Both the position numbers and the translations under genes were made by a program. Under the pieces are notes generated by a model. That model was not told where the DNA came from. It searched no databases and saw only the letters and a program-made list of their open reading frames with translations. Source: Candidatus Acetothermia bacterium (GTDB lineage: Bacteria; Bipolaricaulota; Bipolaricaulia; RBG-16-55-9; DRXL01). Taken from it: a stretch of 34,731 bases of DNA. Below, piece after piece: positions 15,609 through 23,767 of this stretch; position 1 is the stretch's first letter, and each line of letters starts with the position of its first letter. Location of the stretch: contig JACOSB010000124.1 in NCBI GenBank assembly GCA_016179105.1, positions 1-34,731 of the forward strand. The letters run 5' to 3'.

Positions 15609-17069
15609 TCACTGGGGTGAAGAGAGTTCTGCCTGAACGAGCACACGCGCCGCTTCTAACGCAGCTGCTCGACTCTTAATCTGACCTGAATGAATTTTTT
15701 CATAGACGGCTTCTAGGACTCGTTTCACCGGCGGACCGGGCTTCATCCCCATCGCGAGCAGATCATGGCCGTCGAGCAATTTGCGCGCGCGCTCCAGTTC
15801 GTCCAGGTGCTGAATTTGTGGTAGCCGCTCGACGAACGTTTTCACTACCGGCAGCCAGCCACTCGATTTGTGCGCGCTCGCCTCGCAGTCGCAGACCATC
15901 AGTTGGAGTAACTGAGCGAACAACGTAAAACGCCGATGAAGATCACTGATCGGCTCTGCGGCTCTTTCGGTAGATTTGATGTACTTTACTTGCTTTCCTA
16001 CGCCCATTTCGGGCAGCTTCGCGATGCGCAGGTGCTCGCGGACGGTGAAGCGGAGCATCTCGATCTCGTCATTGCTGAGCCGAAGGCGCTTTCCGACCTC
16101 GATCGCCATTCGCTCGCCGAGCACTTCGTGCCCGCCGGCGTGCTCCCCATGATTGTTCTGGAGAGCCACCGGCTTGCCGACATCGTGAAGCAAAAGAGAA
16201 AATTTGACCAGCGGGCTGTCCGGCCCTCGCAAAATTCTGTCTGCTACTTCCAATGCTAACAGTGTATGGGTGTAGACATCGCCTTCCGGATGGTATTTCT
16301 CCGGTTGTGGAACGCCCTTGCAGTTGGATAGTTCGGGAAGAATGAGCTCAAGTACCCCATGCTCGTCCATCAATCGAATGCCGCGCGTCGAGTGTTGGGT
16401 TCCTAGGAGTCGAAATAGTTCATCGCGAATGCGCTCGGAAGAGATTTGCAAGAGTCCTTCACGGTTACGCCGGATGGCCGCGCTTACCTCGGGCAAAAGT
16501 TTACCGTCGAGTGCACACGTAAGACGAATCGCTCTCAAGATTCTCAGAAAGTCTTCGCGAAAACGTTCGTCGGGTTCGCCAATCGTACGAATATTTTTCT
16601 CTTTGAGATCGTGCAGCCCACCGACGAAGTCGATCACTCGTCCGTGGCCGTCGGCGGCGAGCCCATTGACGGTCAGATCGCGGCGCTTGACGTCCCCCTC
16701 CAGATTGCGGACGAGCTCTACTTTACCGGGCCAGCGCCCGTCGTACTCGCTCTCGACGCGATACGTGGCGACCTCGTACGGAATCCCGTCGTCGCTGATA
16801 ATCTTGAGCACGCCGAAGGCCTCTCCGACTTCGACCAACGTATAGCCCTTGAAAACTTTCTTGATTTCTTCCGGGCGCGCGGAAGTTGCTACGTCAACTT
16901 CAATCGGATCGAACTCGTACTCTGGATCGATCTGGTCACGCACGGCGTCTCTGACTATGCCTCCGATGAGAACAGCCTCAAAACCCGCGGCTTCGAGCTT
17001 CGTCAATATGCTACGCGCAAATGGATGCTCATAAAAAATTTTCTCTGGGTCGATCCGAATCTCGCTCAT
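15609..17069 (-). CDS. CCA-adding enzyme/poly(A) polymerase family nucleotidyltransferase with HD domain
   Basis: 486 residues from ATG 17069. The class II nucleotidyltransferase head has LIGGIVRDAVRD (34-45), the metal motif as EVDVAT (E57, D59, where Asp-x-Asp is more usual) and KRRDLTVNGLA. The neck has ERFREDFLRILRAIR. A C-terminal HD phosphohydrolase domain shows HTLLALEVAD ... SLLLHDVGKP. Such proteins add or repair the tRNA 3' CCA, or polyadenylate RNA; the HD domain is typical of dual-function enzymes with 2',3'-cyclic phosphodiesterase activity. Both tRNAs in this window already encode CCA, so repair or poly(A) synthesis is plausible. The ATG overlaps the stop of the upstream gene (ATGA); the frame extending to 17180 lies inside that gene and is rejected. 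Confidence 0.9.
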   Translation of the reverse strand: MSEIRIDPEKIFYEHPFARSILTKLEAAGFEAVLIGGIVRDAVRDQIDPEYEFDPIEVDVATSARPEEIKKVFKGYTLVEVGEAFGVLKIISDDGIPYEVATYRVESEYDGRWPGKVELVRNLEGDVKRRDLTVNGLAADGHGRVIDFVGGLHDLKEKNIRTIGEPDERFREDFLRILRAIRLTCALDGKLLPEVSAAIRRNREGLLQISSERIRDELFRLLGTQHSTRGIRLMDEHGVLELILPELSNCKGVPQPEKYHPEGDVYTHTLLALEVADRILRGPDSPLVKFSLLLHDVGKPVALQNNHGEHAGGHEVLGERMAIEVGKRLRLSNDEIEMLRFTVREHLRIAKLPEMGVGKQVKYIKSTERAAEPISDLHRRFTLFAQLLQLMVCDCEASAHKSSGWLPVVKTFVERLPQIQHLDELERARKLLDGHDLLAMGMKPGPPVKRVLEAVYEKIHSGQIKSRAAALEAARVLVQAELSSPQ

Positions 17070-17860
17070 CGGTTCTTGCGTAGCGTGAGGGCGTCTCCAG
17101 GATGCGCACGCAAACGCTGGGCGGCGCTCCCTAAATTCACGGCGATTTCTGCTTGCTCGTGGCTTCCGATCGTGATGCACAGTTCGTTCTCATCGGCTTG
17201 CTCGTAGGTTTCTAAAAAACGAACAATCGCAGATTTAGAGCCGACTTCCAATGCTAACGGGTCTCCCAATTGCGCGAAAGCGTTCAGAAGTTGTGCAGAA
17301 ATGCTCGTCACCAAATTCCCAAAAGTGTCAACAAAAATTATCTCTCCTTTGAGCGTCATGCCCTGCTGACTACCCTCACCAAAAGAAAGTTTCACAAATT
17401 TTTCGACAGGTTGCCCCAGCTCCTTCGGAGGAAAACTGTTCGCCAAATGCGCGGCGATCGGGGCAAAAATATCTCGGCCATGGAAAGTGTGCGAGACGGG
17501 CTTTCTGTAAAATTTTTCGTTGGTGATCGTAAAGACTTCGGTAGAACCCAGCCGACGGGCTGCAGGAATCAGAAGCCCATTATCCGGCCCAACTAAGAGC
17601 TGCCCTCCAGCATGAACGATCAAGGGCTGCCGTGCTGTGCCAACGCTAGGGTCAACAACTGCGCAGTGAACCGTGCCCTTAGGAAAGAAGGGAATATTCA
17701 TCCACAAAAGAAATGCTCCTTCACGAACGTCGTGATGCTTGATTCCATGAGAGATGTCGATGAGCGTAGCCGTCGGCGCGATCGCATAAATAACGCCTTT
17801 CATCGCGGCCGGATAGCCGCTGTCCGCTCCAAAATCGGTCAAGAGTGTGATGATTCCCAT
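17066..17860 (-). CDS. S-adenosyl-L-methionine hydroxide adenosyltransferase (DUF62 family)
   Basis: 264 residues. The family hydrolyses SAM to adenosine and methionine; relatives are the SAM-dependent fluorinase and chlorinase. Motifs are LLTDFGADSGYPAAMKGVI (N-terminal), VVDPSVGTAR, GPDNGLL, TFHGRDIFAP and DTFGNLVTSIS. The Asp-Arg-His triad typical of the hydroxide-adding enzymes is present as D70, R77 and H127, which argues against a halogenase. The stop overlaps the following nucleotidyltransferase start by 4 nt (ATGA), so the two are coupled. A weak promoter (TTGTTT, 17 bp, TATGCT at 17897-17869) ends 8 nt before the ATG, suggesting a leaderless or nearly leaderless transcript. Confidence 0.93.
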   Translation of the reverse strand: MGIITLLTDFGADSGYPAAMKGVIYAIAPTATLIDISHGIKHHDVREGAFLLWMNIPFFPKGTVHCAVVDPSVGTARQPLIVHAGGQLLVGPDNGLLIPAARRLGSTEVFTITNEKFYRKPVSHTFHGRDIFAPIAAHLANSFPPKELGQPVEKFVKLSFGEGSQQGMTLKGEIIFVDTFGNLVTSISAQLLNAFAQLGDPLALEVGSKSAIVRFLETYEQADENELCITIGSHEQAEIAVNLGSAAQRLRAHPGDALTLRKNR

Positions 17861-17978
17861 ACAGAGTCAGCATAAGGAATGATTTGTGTGAAAACAAACG
17901 TTCATGGGCGAACGGGCGACTTGTAATAGTTGCCTTGCTATGCCTTTCCCTATTCGTGTGCTCTCCAAGGAAGGCTCC

Positions 17979-18007
17979 TTGCGAAAACTCAGCTCTATGC
18001 TTAGAAT
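17979..18007 (+). promoter_or_regulatory. Predicted promoter of the toxin-antitoxin-kinase operon
   Basis: TTGCGA (17979-17984), 17 bp, TAGAAT (18002-18007), with an expected start near 18013-18014 and the antitoxin ATG at 18025. Its position argues against the upstream GTG at 17884 as the antitoxin start. Antitoxins of this kind often repress their own promoter, but no clear operator repeat was seen. Confidence 0.55.
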
Positions 18008-18024
18008 GCAAGATAGGGATTGTT

Positions 18025-18267
18025 ATGAAAGCTATCGAAATTACAGGAACGGTCAACGAAGAACACCAACTCCAGCTTGATGAGCCGTTGCCTGTCGCGG
18101 GTCCCAGCCGCGTGCGTGTGATCATTCTCATCCCTGAGGACGAGGAAATTACTGAAGCCGCTTGGTTCAAAGCAGTCGCGACCAACCCAGCTCTTGACGT
18201 CTTGAACGACCCTACCGAAGACATCTATACGCTCAATGACGGCAAACCTTTCCATGACCAAGGGTAA
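18025..18267 (+). CDS. Type II antitoxin-like protein, partner of MazF-type toxin
   Basis: 80 residues: MKAIEITGTVNEEHQLQLDEPLP, then VRVIILIPEDE, and a C-terminal acidic tail DPTEDIYTLNDGKPFHDQG. I recognise this pattern from small proteins encoded directly before PemK/MazF-type toxins; the N-terminal beta-rich half would be the structured or DNA-binding part and the C-terminal tail the toxin-wrapping segment. The ATG at 18025 is chosen because a promoter lies at 17979-18007 and the conserved part begins here. The frame from 17884 adds 47 residues with no homology. The toxin start overlaps the last 14 nt. Strongly acidic, as expected of such an antitoxin. Confidence 0.75.
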   Translation: MKAIEITGTVNEEHQLQLDEPLPVAGPSRVRVIILIPEDEEITEAAWFKAVATNPALDVLNDPTEDIYTLNDGKPFHDQG

Positions 18268-18601
18268 AGTCGTGTTGGTGTCGTTCCCCTTTGATGATCT
18301 TACGACAACCAAAGTGCGACCTGTAGTTTGCTTGACTGATCCAATCGGCTTTCATCGTCATGTGGTCGTAGCTTTTATCTCCAGTCAGATCCCTCAGAAT
18401 CTACTCGAGACCGACCTTCTTCTAGAAACCCAACATCCACATTTTGCTCAAACAGGTCTAAAAGCCTCCTCTGTGCTGAGTTTGCATCGTCTTATGACAA
18501 TCTCGACTTCAGTCATCCGCCGGGAGTTGGGTCAGCTTCCCCAAGGGTTGCAAACGACCGTCGAAGAGAAATTACGCAAGCTCTTTGGAATGAAACCATG
18601 A
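18254..18601 (+). CDS. PemK/MazF-family endoribonuclease toxin
   Basis: 115 residues from ATG 18254. It opens with MTKGKVVLVSFPFDDLTTTKVRPVVCL, the standard PemK/MazF opening (beta-strand, PF-x-D, K-V/L-RP). The core continues VVVAFISSQIP, and KASSVLSLHRLMTIS matches the conserved late strand of the SH3-like fold. MazF-type proteins cleave mRNA at short sequences when freed from antitoxin. The frame starting at 18236 adds six residues inside the antitoxin gene and is less likely. The stop TGA (18599-18601) overlaps the ATG of the next gene, so the kinase is part of this operon. Confidence 0.82.
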   Translation: MTKGKVVLVSFPFDDLTTTKVRPVVCLTDPIGFHRHVVVAFISSQIPQNLLETDLLLETQHPHFAQTGLKASSVLSLHRLMTISTSVIRRELGQLPQGLQTTVEEKLRKLFGMKP

Positions 18602-19122
18602 TTATAGTACTCGCCGGAAACACCTGTACCGGCAAGAAGACGGTCACGAAATTACTCTCGCAGCAGACGGGCATCAAGGCCATACCCGTAGGAGATTTTC
18701 GCCGATTTCACAAAGATGAATCTCTCGCTTGGGAAGCGTTTGTCAGGCTGTTGCGCGCGCTCGATACTCCCAGCACAGCGCCCGATGACTCGGTGATTTT
18801 GACCGGCGTAAAGCACGATCGAGAGCTTTGGGCTTTGCTCGAAACTCAGTCGTTCAAACATTTAACGGTGGTGAAGCTCGAAGCGCCGCTCGAGATCTTG
18901 CGTGAGCGACTCGCAAAGCGCTTACGTCCCACAGAAAATTTAGAAGTGCTGTACGAGCGCATGCTCGTGCCTGGGCAAGAGTGGGCGGCGCAGTTGCCCG
19001 CTCACATCGTATTCGACACCAGCAAACTCTCCGCCGAAGAGATTGCCCAGCGCGTGAGACAGATTGTGACGAATTCTTCAGAGCAGACACAGAAGTCTGC
19101 TCCTACTTCAAATATGCCTTGA
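18598..19122 (+). CDS. P-loop nucleotide kinase-like protein with atypical Walker A
   Basis: 174 residues. It begins MIIVLAGNTCTGKKT: a Walker A in which G7-x4-G12-K13 is followed by Lys14 instead of Ser/Thr, with Thr15 next. Downstream it resembles small kinases of the dephospho-CoA, AAA_33 or adenylate-kinase type: VKLEAPLEILRERLAKRLRPTENLE looks like a LID/Arg-rich segment and HIVFDTSKLSAEEIAQRV is the usual terminal strand-helix. Substrate unknown. The start overlaps the toxin stop (ATGA), so the two are translationally coupled. The last residues (about 162-174) read through a hairpin repeat at 19081-19106 and look unrelated to the fold. The 3' end overlaps the convergent livF by 20 nt. 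Confidence 0.7.
   Translation: MIIVLAGNTCTGKKTVTKLLSQQTGIKAIPVGDFRRFHKDESLAWEAFVRLLRALDTPSTAPDDSVILTGVKHDRELWALLETQSFKHLTVVKLEAPLEILRERLAKRLRPTENLEVLYERMLVPGQEWAAQLPAHIVFDTSKLSAEEIAQRVRQIVTNSSEQTQKSAPTSNMP
19081..19106. repeat. Hairpin repeat related to the TAGGGGC family (overlaps livF stop and kinase 3' end)
   Basis: 8-bp arms GAGCAGAC/GTCTGCTC with a 6-nt loop, followed by CTAC. On the minus strand it begins GTAGGAGC, resembling the TGTAGGGGC arm of the palindrome family. It supplies the TAG stop of livF (19105-19103), and the other strand is read as the C-terminus of the kinase. It could serve both converging genes. Family membership is less certain than for the other four copies. Confidence 0.5.
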
Positions 19123-19810
19123 CCAATTGGGAATCTCGCTGGAGCTCTGTGCACTCGCCTTCCAGTTCAATCTTCCCCTGGGCAAGGAGATAGCCATAAC
19201 TGGCTACGTTTAGAATTTTTCTCACATTCTGCTCGACGATCACAAACGTGACTCCGTGCTGATTTAGATCGTAAATTTGCTCAAAGATCGAGTCAACAAT
19301 TTTGGGGGCCAATCCTGCCGAGGGCTCATCCAACAAAATTAAGCGCGGGTTGAGCATCATCACCCGCGCCAGCTCTAACATCCTCTGTTCCCCACCGCTC
19401 AGCGCGCCCGCATGAAGTTGGCGTTTTTTATCCAGCGCCGGGAAAAGAGACAGCACACGCTCAATATCTTGGCGAATCTTGGCATCGCGCCTCAAGTACG
19501 CTCCTAGCTGCAAATTTTCGACGATGGTCATCTGCGGAAAGACACTACGCCTTTGCAAGACAAACGCCATCCCTCGGCACAGCAGATGCCTTGGGTCTTG
19601 TCGAGTGATCTCTTGATTCTCAAAAAAGATCTTGCCCCCGCGCGGCTTTACTAAGCCAAAGAGCGTGGCCAACAGCGTTGACTTGCCGGAACCGTTCGGT
19701 CCGATGAGACAGGTGATCTTGCCCATTTCAGCCTTGATAGAAATACCGTGCAGAATCTCCATTTCGCCGTACCCAGCGAAAATTTCGCGCGCTTCGAGCA
19801 AGTTAGTCAC
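19103..19810 (-). CDS. livF: Branched-chain amino acid ABC transporter ATP-binding protein LivF
   Basis: 235 residues, one of two ATPases of the liv transporter. It has Walker [10 protein letters not shown], the Q-loop in [16 protein letters not shown] signature [13 protein letters not shown], Walker [14 protein letters not shown] and the switch histidine replaced by Gln in VIVEQNV, as is usual in LivF. It starts at GTG 19810, overlapping the livG stop (GTGA). Last gene of the livK-H-M-G-F order. Its TAG stop falls within the hairpin repeat at 19081-19106. The true substrate may be a branched-chain amino acid, another amino acid, an amide or urea; the sequence does not decide. Confidence 0.94.
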   Translation of the reverse strand: MTNLLEAREIFAGYGEMEILHGISIKAEMGKITCLIGPNGSGKSTLLATLFGLVKPRGGKIFFENQEITRQDPRHLLCRGMAFVLQRRSVFPQMTIVENLQLGAYLRRDAKIRQDIERVLSLFPALDKKRQLHAGALSGGEQRMLELARVMMLNPRLILLDEPSAGLAPKIVDSIFEQIYDLNQHGVTFVIVEQNVRKILNVASYGYLLAQGKIELEGECTELQRDSQLVKAYLK

Positions 19811-20511
19811 GTCGCATCCCCCAGATACGCTTCGATCACTTTGGGGTTGCTGCGAATTTCATCGGGCGTTCCCTCGGCGATCTTCTGGCCCGCACTCAGC
19901 ACAACGACGTGATGGCTCAACCCCAGCAAAAAGGGCATATGATGCTCCACAATGAGAAAGGTTACGCCGAACTGCTCGCGCAACCGAGCGATATGTTCAG
20001 ATAATTTCTGAATCATCATGGGGTTGACACCGGCCGTTGGCTCATCCAGCAAGACCAATTGGGGCTCCAGCATGAGCGCCCGCGCGATCTCCAGCAATCG
20101 TTGCTGCCCGATCGAGAGATTCCCCGCCGGCAACTCTTTGAGGGAAGACAAGCCGACGAATTCGAGTAACTCCAGAGCCCTGCTTCGATCGAACTTGACC
20201 GCCATCAGATTTTCTAAGGCCGTGAGTCGTTTGAAGACTCGATTCAACTGAAACGTGCGCCCGACGCCCAAGCGCGCGATCTGGTACGGCGCTTTTCTAT
20301 TGAGCACAACAGCGCGTGAGTCATCTATCTCCAAATAGATTTGCCCCGATGTCGCCGGGAGTATGCCGCTGATCAAATTAAAAAGTGTACTCTTCCCCGA
20401 TCCATTGGGGCCAATAATCCCTGTGATCGAACCGCGCTCTACTCTTAAAGAGCAACGATCCAGCGCAGTCATCTTTCCGAACGTTTTGGTCAACTCTTCG
20501 ACACGGAGCAT
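19807..20511 (-). CDS. livG: Branched-chain amino acid ABC transporter ATP-binding protein LivG
   Basis: 234 residues from ATG 20511 ([14 protein letters not shown]). It has Walker [10 protein letters not shown], the LivG-type [21 protein letters not shown], signature [13 protein letters not shown] (Ser-Ile-Gly-Gln rather than SGGQ), Walker [14 protein letters not shown] and H-loop IVEHHM. A longer frame to 20586 would read through the palindrome at 20545-20574 and the end of livM and is rejected. The ribosome-binding site is weak (AAAAGAAG). The stop overlaps the livF start. Forms a heterodimeric ATPase with LivF. Confidence 0.93.
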   Translation of the reverse strand: MLRVEELTKTFGKMTALDRCSLRVERGSITGIIGPNGSGKSTLFNLISGILPATSGQIYLEIDDSRAVVLNRKAPYQIARLGVGRTFQLNRVFKRLTALENLMAVKFDRSRALELLEFVGLSSLKELPAGNLSIGQQRLLEIARALMLEPQLVLLDEPTAGVNPMMIQKLSEHIARLREQFGVTFLIVEHHMPFLLGLSHHVVVLSAGQKIAEGTPDEIRSNPKVIEAYLGDAT

Positions 20512-20544
20512 CTTCTTTTCATTCCTGGTGCGCTGATTATTCTC

Positions 20545-20574
20545 TGTAGGGGCGCAGCATGCTGCACTCCTACA
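20545..20574. repeat. TAGGGGC palindrome, copy 2 (overlaps the livM stop)
   Basis: 30-bp imperfect palindrome TGTAGGGGCGCAGCA paired with TGCTGCACTCCTACA; two positions do not pair, one of them a possible G-T wobble. It lies in the livM-livG gap inside one operon, and its TAG forms the livM stop codon on the minus strand. Being mid-operon, it is unlikely to be a full terminator and could be a mRNA-stabilising or processing hairpin. Confidence 0.8.
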
Positions 20575-21571
20575 CGCGAAGCGCACGCAACATAGCGCCT
20601 AGGATTCTCAAAAAACTGTGAAGATAGTGCAGTATCTCAAGACGTGTGCGCCGGCTGCGTAAATCCATCAAGCCCCGCGGCAACAGGATCGCGCCCAGGA
20701 CAATCACACTACCGAAGACGATCAACGGAGCCGCCGGCGAGCCCGTCGAGAGTCGTGAGAGATATTCGGCCGGCCAAAAAACCAAGATGGCTCCCAGCAA
20801 TGGTCCCCAGACGGTGCCGGCGCCGCCAAGCACACTCATCACGATCATCTGCACCGTCCATTTCACATCAAAGGTGCCCTCGGGATCGATGTACGTTAGT
20901 TGGTATGCGTGAATCCCGCCGATCAGCCCAGTAATAACGGCACTCAACGCAAACGCCGCGAGCTTAAAGCCGGTCGTGTGGATGCCGCAGACTGCCGCTG
21001 CTTCTTCGTCTTCCCGAATCGCAAGCAACGAATACCCAAAGCGAGTTCGCGCGATCCAAAATGCAACTATTAACGTCACAGCCAAAACCGTGAGCACCGA
21101 AAAATAGAAAAGAGAAGCGTTGCGCTCCAAGGGCAAGACTAGGCCCGAGTTCGCCCCCGCAATCTCCAAATTGCGAACGATCTCACGAGTCGCCTCCGCT
21201 GCTCCTAGCGTAGCGATGGCGAAGTAATGCCCGCGCAAGCGCAGTGCGGGCAACCCCAAGAAAAGACTGAAGAGAAGAGCGACACCGACGCTTGCCAACA
21301 AACCTAGCGCAAACGGCAGTTGAAATTGGACCATCGCAACGCCGGTCGCGTACGCGCCCAGCCCAAAGAAAGCCACATTCCCAAATGACGCGTATCCTGT
21401 GAAGCCGCCGATGAGGTTCCATGCACACGCGAGTGCAGCGACCTTGAGAAAATCCGTGAGCGTGCGTAAGAGTAAGTTGTCTGCCCAAGAAGGCACCGAT
21501 AGAGCAATCGCGAAAGAAACTATTGCTAGAGCAATACCCAAAATCACCGAGGGTCTGTGAGAATCTATCAT
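20570..21571 (-). CDS. livM: Branched-chain amino acid ABC transporter permease LivM
   Basis: 333 residues with roughly nine to ten membrane segments. The LivM hallmark region WNLIGGFTGYASFGNVAFFGLGAYATG (about 51-77) is followed by ALRLRGHYFAIATLGAAEATREI, the cytoplasmic coupling segment, and later SVLGGAGTVWGPLLGAILV. Together with LivH it forms the membrane channel. The ATG at 21571 follows the livH stop after 1 nt. The C-terminus ends in RALRV with the stop codon lying inside palindrome copy 2. Confidence 0.93.
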   Translation of the reverse strand: MIDSHRPSVILGIALAIVSFAIALSVPSWADNLLLRTLTDFLKVAALACAWNLIGGFTGYASFGNVAFFGLGAYATGVAMVQFQLPFALGLLASVGVALLFSLFLGLPALRLRGHYFAIATLGAAEATREIVRNLEIAGANSGLVLPLERNASLFYFSVLTVLAVTLIVAFWIARTRFGYSLLAIREDEEAAAVCGIHTTGFKLAAFALSAVITGLIGGIHAYQLTYIDPEGTFDVKWTVQMIVMSVLGGAGTVWGPLLGAILVFWPAEYLSRLSTGSPAAPLIVFGSVIVLGAILLPRGLMDLRSRRTRLEILHYLHSFLRILGAMLRALRV

Positions 21572-21572
21572 A

Positions 21573-22427
21573 TCACTCGCGCCTGCCCAGCAAACCCGAA
21601 GGGCGCACCAAGAGAATCAATACGAGCAGCCCGAAGCTGACCGCATCGCGATAGGTGCTGCCGAGCCAGCGCGAGCTCACCTCTTCGACCACACCCAGGA
21701 CAAGTCCTCCCACCAGCGGCCCCCAGGCGTTTCCCAGCCCCCCCAGCACACAGATCACGAACGATTTCAGCGTAAACGGCCCTCCAGAGTAAGGCGTAAA
21801 AGAAGAGAGCATCGCCATGAGCGATCCGGCCGCCGCCGCCAGCGCGGCGCCGATCCCGTAGGTGATCCCATAAATTTGGACGACAGGAATCCCACTCAGA
21901 CGAGCTGCATCCAAATCTTGAGCGGTGGCGCGAATTGCGCGCCCTGTCTGAGTTTTTTGCAAAAAAACAAAGAGTAAGAGAGTGATGGCGATGGCGACGA
22001 AAAAAGTTACCAGGCGCACCAAGGGGATTGTCAGGGGCCCGAAGGAAAAGCCGCTGAATGAATAGCTGGGATTGACGCGGCGTGGATCGACCGTCCAACC
22101 CCAGGCCATCAGGTTCATCATTAATATTTCTAAGCCGAAGGTGACCAGCAGAGTGAAAAAAATCTCGGCGCGCACGACTCGGTTAATGAGCGTTCGTTGA
22201 ATGATATAACCGAAAACAAAGAGCGCAACCATTGAGAGGGGCATCGCAATGATGGGATCGAGTCCCCAATACTGAAACGCCCAGAGCGTCAGGTAACTCC
22301 CTAAAACGATGAGCGCGCCGTGGGCGATGTTGACGACGTTCATCACTCCCCAGACGAGCGCCATGCCCTGCGCCATCAGCGCATAGACGCCGCCCAGCAA
22401 GAGTCCATTCAGGATTGTCTCATACAT
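21573..22427 (-). CDS. livH: Branched-chain amino acid ABC transporter permease LivH
   Basis: 284 residues, about eight membrane segments. LivH signatures are ILNGLLLGGVYALMAQGMALVWGVMNVVNIAHGAL at the N-terminus and AIRATAQDLDAARLSGIPV (the coupling loop) in the middle, ending GGLGNAWGPLVGGLVLG and a short RPSGLLGRRE tail. It starts at ATG 22427, after a 61-nt gap from livK that holds a strong hairpin. Second gene of the operon after the binding-protein gene. Confidence 0.93.
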   Translation of the reverse strand: MYETILNGLLLGGVYALMAQGMALVWGVMNVVNIAHGALIVLGSYLTLWAFQYWGLDPIIAMPLSMVALFVFGYIIQRTLINRVVRAEIFFTLLVTFGLEILMMNLMAWGWTVDPRRVNPSYSFSGFSFGPLTIPLVRLVTFFVAIAITLLLFVFLQKTQTGRAIRATAQDLDAARLSGIPVVQIYGITYGIGAALAAAAGSLMAMLSSFTPYSGGPFTLKSFVICVLGGLGNAWGPLVGGLVLGVVEEVSSRWLGSTYRDAVSFGLLVLILLVRPSGLLGRRE

Positions 22428-22444
22428 CAGCGAGTAAAGAAGCG

Positions 22445-22475
22445 AAGGGCGGAGTAGTGAGCAAACTCCGCCCTT
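22445..22475 (-). promoter_or_regulatory. Intercistronic hairpin between livK and livH
   Basis: Perfect 11-bp arms AAGGGCGGAGT/ACTCCGCCCTT with a 9-nt loop. No good T run follows on the minus strand (CGCTTCTTTACTC). In binding-protein transporters such a hairpin after the binding-protein gene typically stabilises its mRNA or partly terminates transcription, so that LivK exceeds the permeases. That role is inferred. Confidence 0.65.
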
Positions 22476-22488
22476 GAATGCTTAGAGA

Positions 22489-23727
22489 TTATTGAGTCTT
22501 TTTGAAGATGGGCTTCGAGACAGCATCGGCGTCCGGGGAGACCGAGACTGCTTTCCCGTTCTGTATTTGGATGACCACCAGACTCTTGTCGATTTGGCCA
22601 TTCACGCTGAATTTTACCGGGCCGTAGAACGAGTCAAACGAGATCGCCTTCAGCGCCTCTCGTACTTTGTCTTTATCGAGAGAGCCGGCCTTCTCGATCG
22701 CGTACTTATAGGTCAGAAGTTCGATCGTGCCGTTGGCATTGTGATACTCGGGTGTATATCCAAATCCCTTGAAGACCTGTGCATCGTTCTTGTCCTTACC
22801 CGTCTCGAAGAGCTTGGCATAGTCGCTCGCGCAATTGAAGATAGGGCCGCAGGCGGATTTTAGAGTGGGCACCCACGGCTCCACGCCGAAGACACGTTCG
22901 GCGGCTGCCCCCAAGGTCTTGACGAAGTTCGGGTCGGAGACCCCGACGGTGAAGACCATATCTTTATCCAAGCCACTGCTTCGGGCCTGTTGCACGAACG
23001 CGACGGCTTCTCCAAAGTGGTTCGCGCTCATGATTACATCGGGATTGGCCTCTTTGATCTTGGCGACCAACGAGCTAAATTGTGTCTCATTGTTCTTATA
23101 TTTTTCCTCGATGATGATCTTAAAACCGGCTTGTTCGGCATATTTACGAGTGCCCGCGCCGACATCGGTGCTGAAAGCGTCATCGGCGTAGATCAGAGCC
23201 ATGGTCTTATAGCCGGCGGCTGCGAACATCTTGACTGCTTCTTTGTGATAATCTTGCCCCGGGGGAAGTGTGCCAAAGACGTTCTTGAAGCCGCGCGTGA
23301 AGATGTTGGTCGAGGCCCCGCCACCCTGAACCATCGGGATATTGTACTTCTCGGCCACAGCGCTCGTGGGAATGACGATACCGCTGGTATACGGTCCGAT
23401 CAAGAAATCAACCTTGTCTTCGGTGACGAGCTTTTCGTAGAGCCGCACGGCCAAGTTCGCATCGCTCTGGTCATCATATTGCACCAACTGAATCTGATAA
23501 GTATCGTTTCCGATCTTGATGGCGTTCTCCGGCTTGTTCAGGGTATCCAAGCCCAACTGCCGGCCATCGACGTAGAGTTTGCCGGTCGAGGAGGCGCTGC
23601 CGGTGAGGGCAATCGTGGCTCCGAGTTTAATGACCTTGGGTTGAGCTTGAGAAAAATCAACGGCGGCCAACGTCCAGACCAACGCCAATAGCAGCGAGCC
23701 GACTACACTGAGACGCGCATATCGCAT
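22489..23727 (-). CDS. livK: Branched-chain amino acid ABC transporter substrate-binding protein LivK
   Basis: 412 residues from ATG 23727, chosen because AAGGAG lies 5 nt upstream; the frame to 23769 would swallow that site. A signal peptide runs to about residue 28 (FSQAQ-PKVIK). The mature protein is a periplasmic-binding type I fold: IKLGATIALTGSASSTGK, LVTEDKVDFLIGPYTSG, AVAEKYNIPMVQGGGAST and MALIYADDAFSTDVG. It captures the substrate outside the cytoplasmic membrane. Two cysteines (SACGPIFNCASDY) may form a disulfide. Substrate not determinable by eye; the amide/urea branch of this family is also possible. First gene of the liv operon. Confidence 0.92.
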   Translation of the reverse strand: MRYARLSVVGSLLLALVWTLAAVDFSQAQPKVIKLGATIALTGSASSTGKLYVDGRQLGLDTLNKPENAIKIGNDTYQIQLVQYDDQSDANLAVRLYEKLVTEDKVDFLIGPYTSGIVIPTSAVAEKYNIPMVQGGGASTNIFTRGFKNVFGTLPPGQDYHKEAVKMFAAAGYKTMALIYADDAFSTDVGAGTRKYAEQAGFKIIIEEKYKNNETQFSSLVAKIKEANPDVIMSANHFGEAVAFVQQARSSGLDKDMVFTVGVSDPNFVKTLGAAAERVFGVEPWVPTLKSACGPIFNCASDYAKLFETGKDKNDAQVFKGFGYTPEYHNANGTIELLTYKYAIEKAGSLDKDKVREALKAISFDSFYGPVKFSVNGQIDKSLVVIQIQNGKAVSVSPDADAVSKPIFKKTQ

Positions 23728-23767
23728 AGCTTCTCCTTTGGGTTTTAGCTTTGCAGCATTTTGTGAC

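Noticed and set aside
17066..17860. Fluorinase or chlorinase
   Set aside because: The Asp-Arg-His triad (D70, R77, H127) is that of the common SAM hydroxide adenosyltransferases.
17884..18024. N-terminal 47-residue hydrophobic extension of the antitoxin (possible signal peptide)
   Set aside because: A promoter lies inside it (17979-18007) and the conserved protein begins at ATG 18025.
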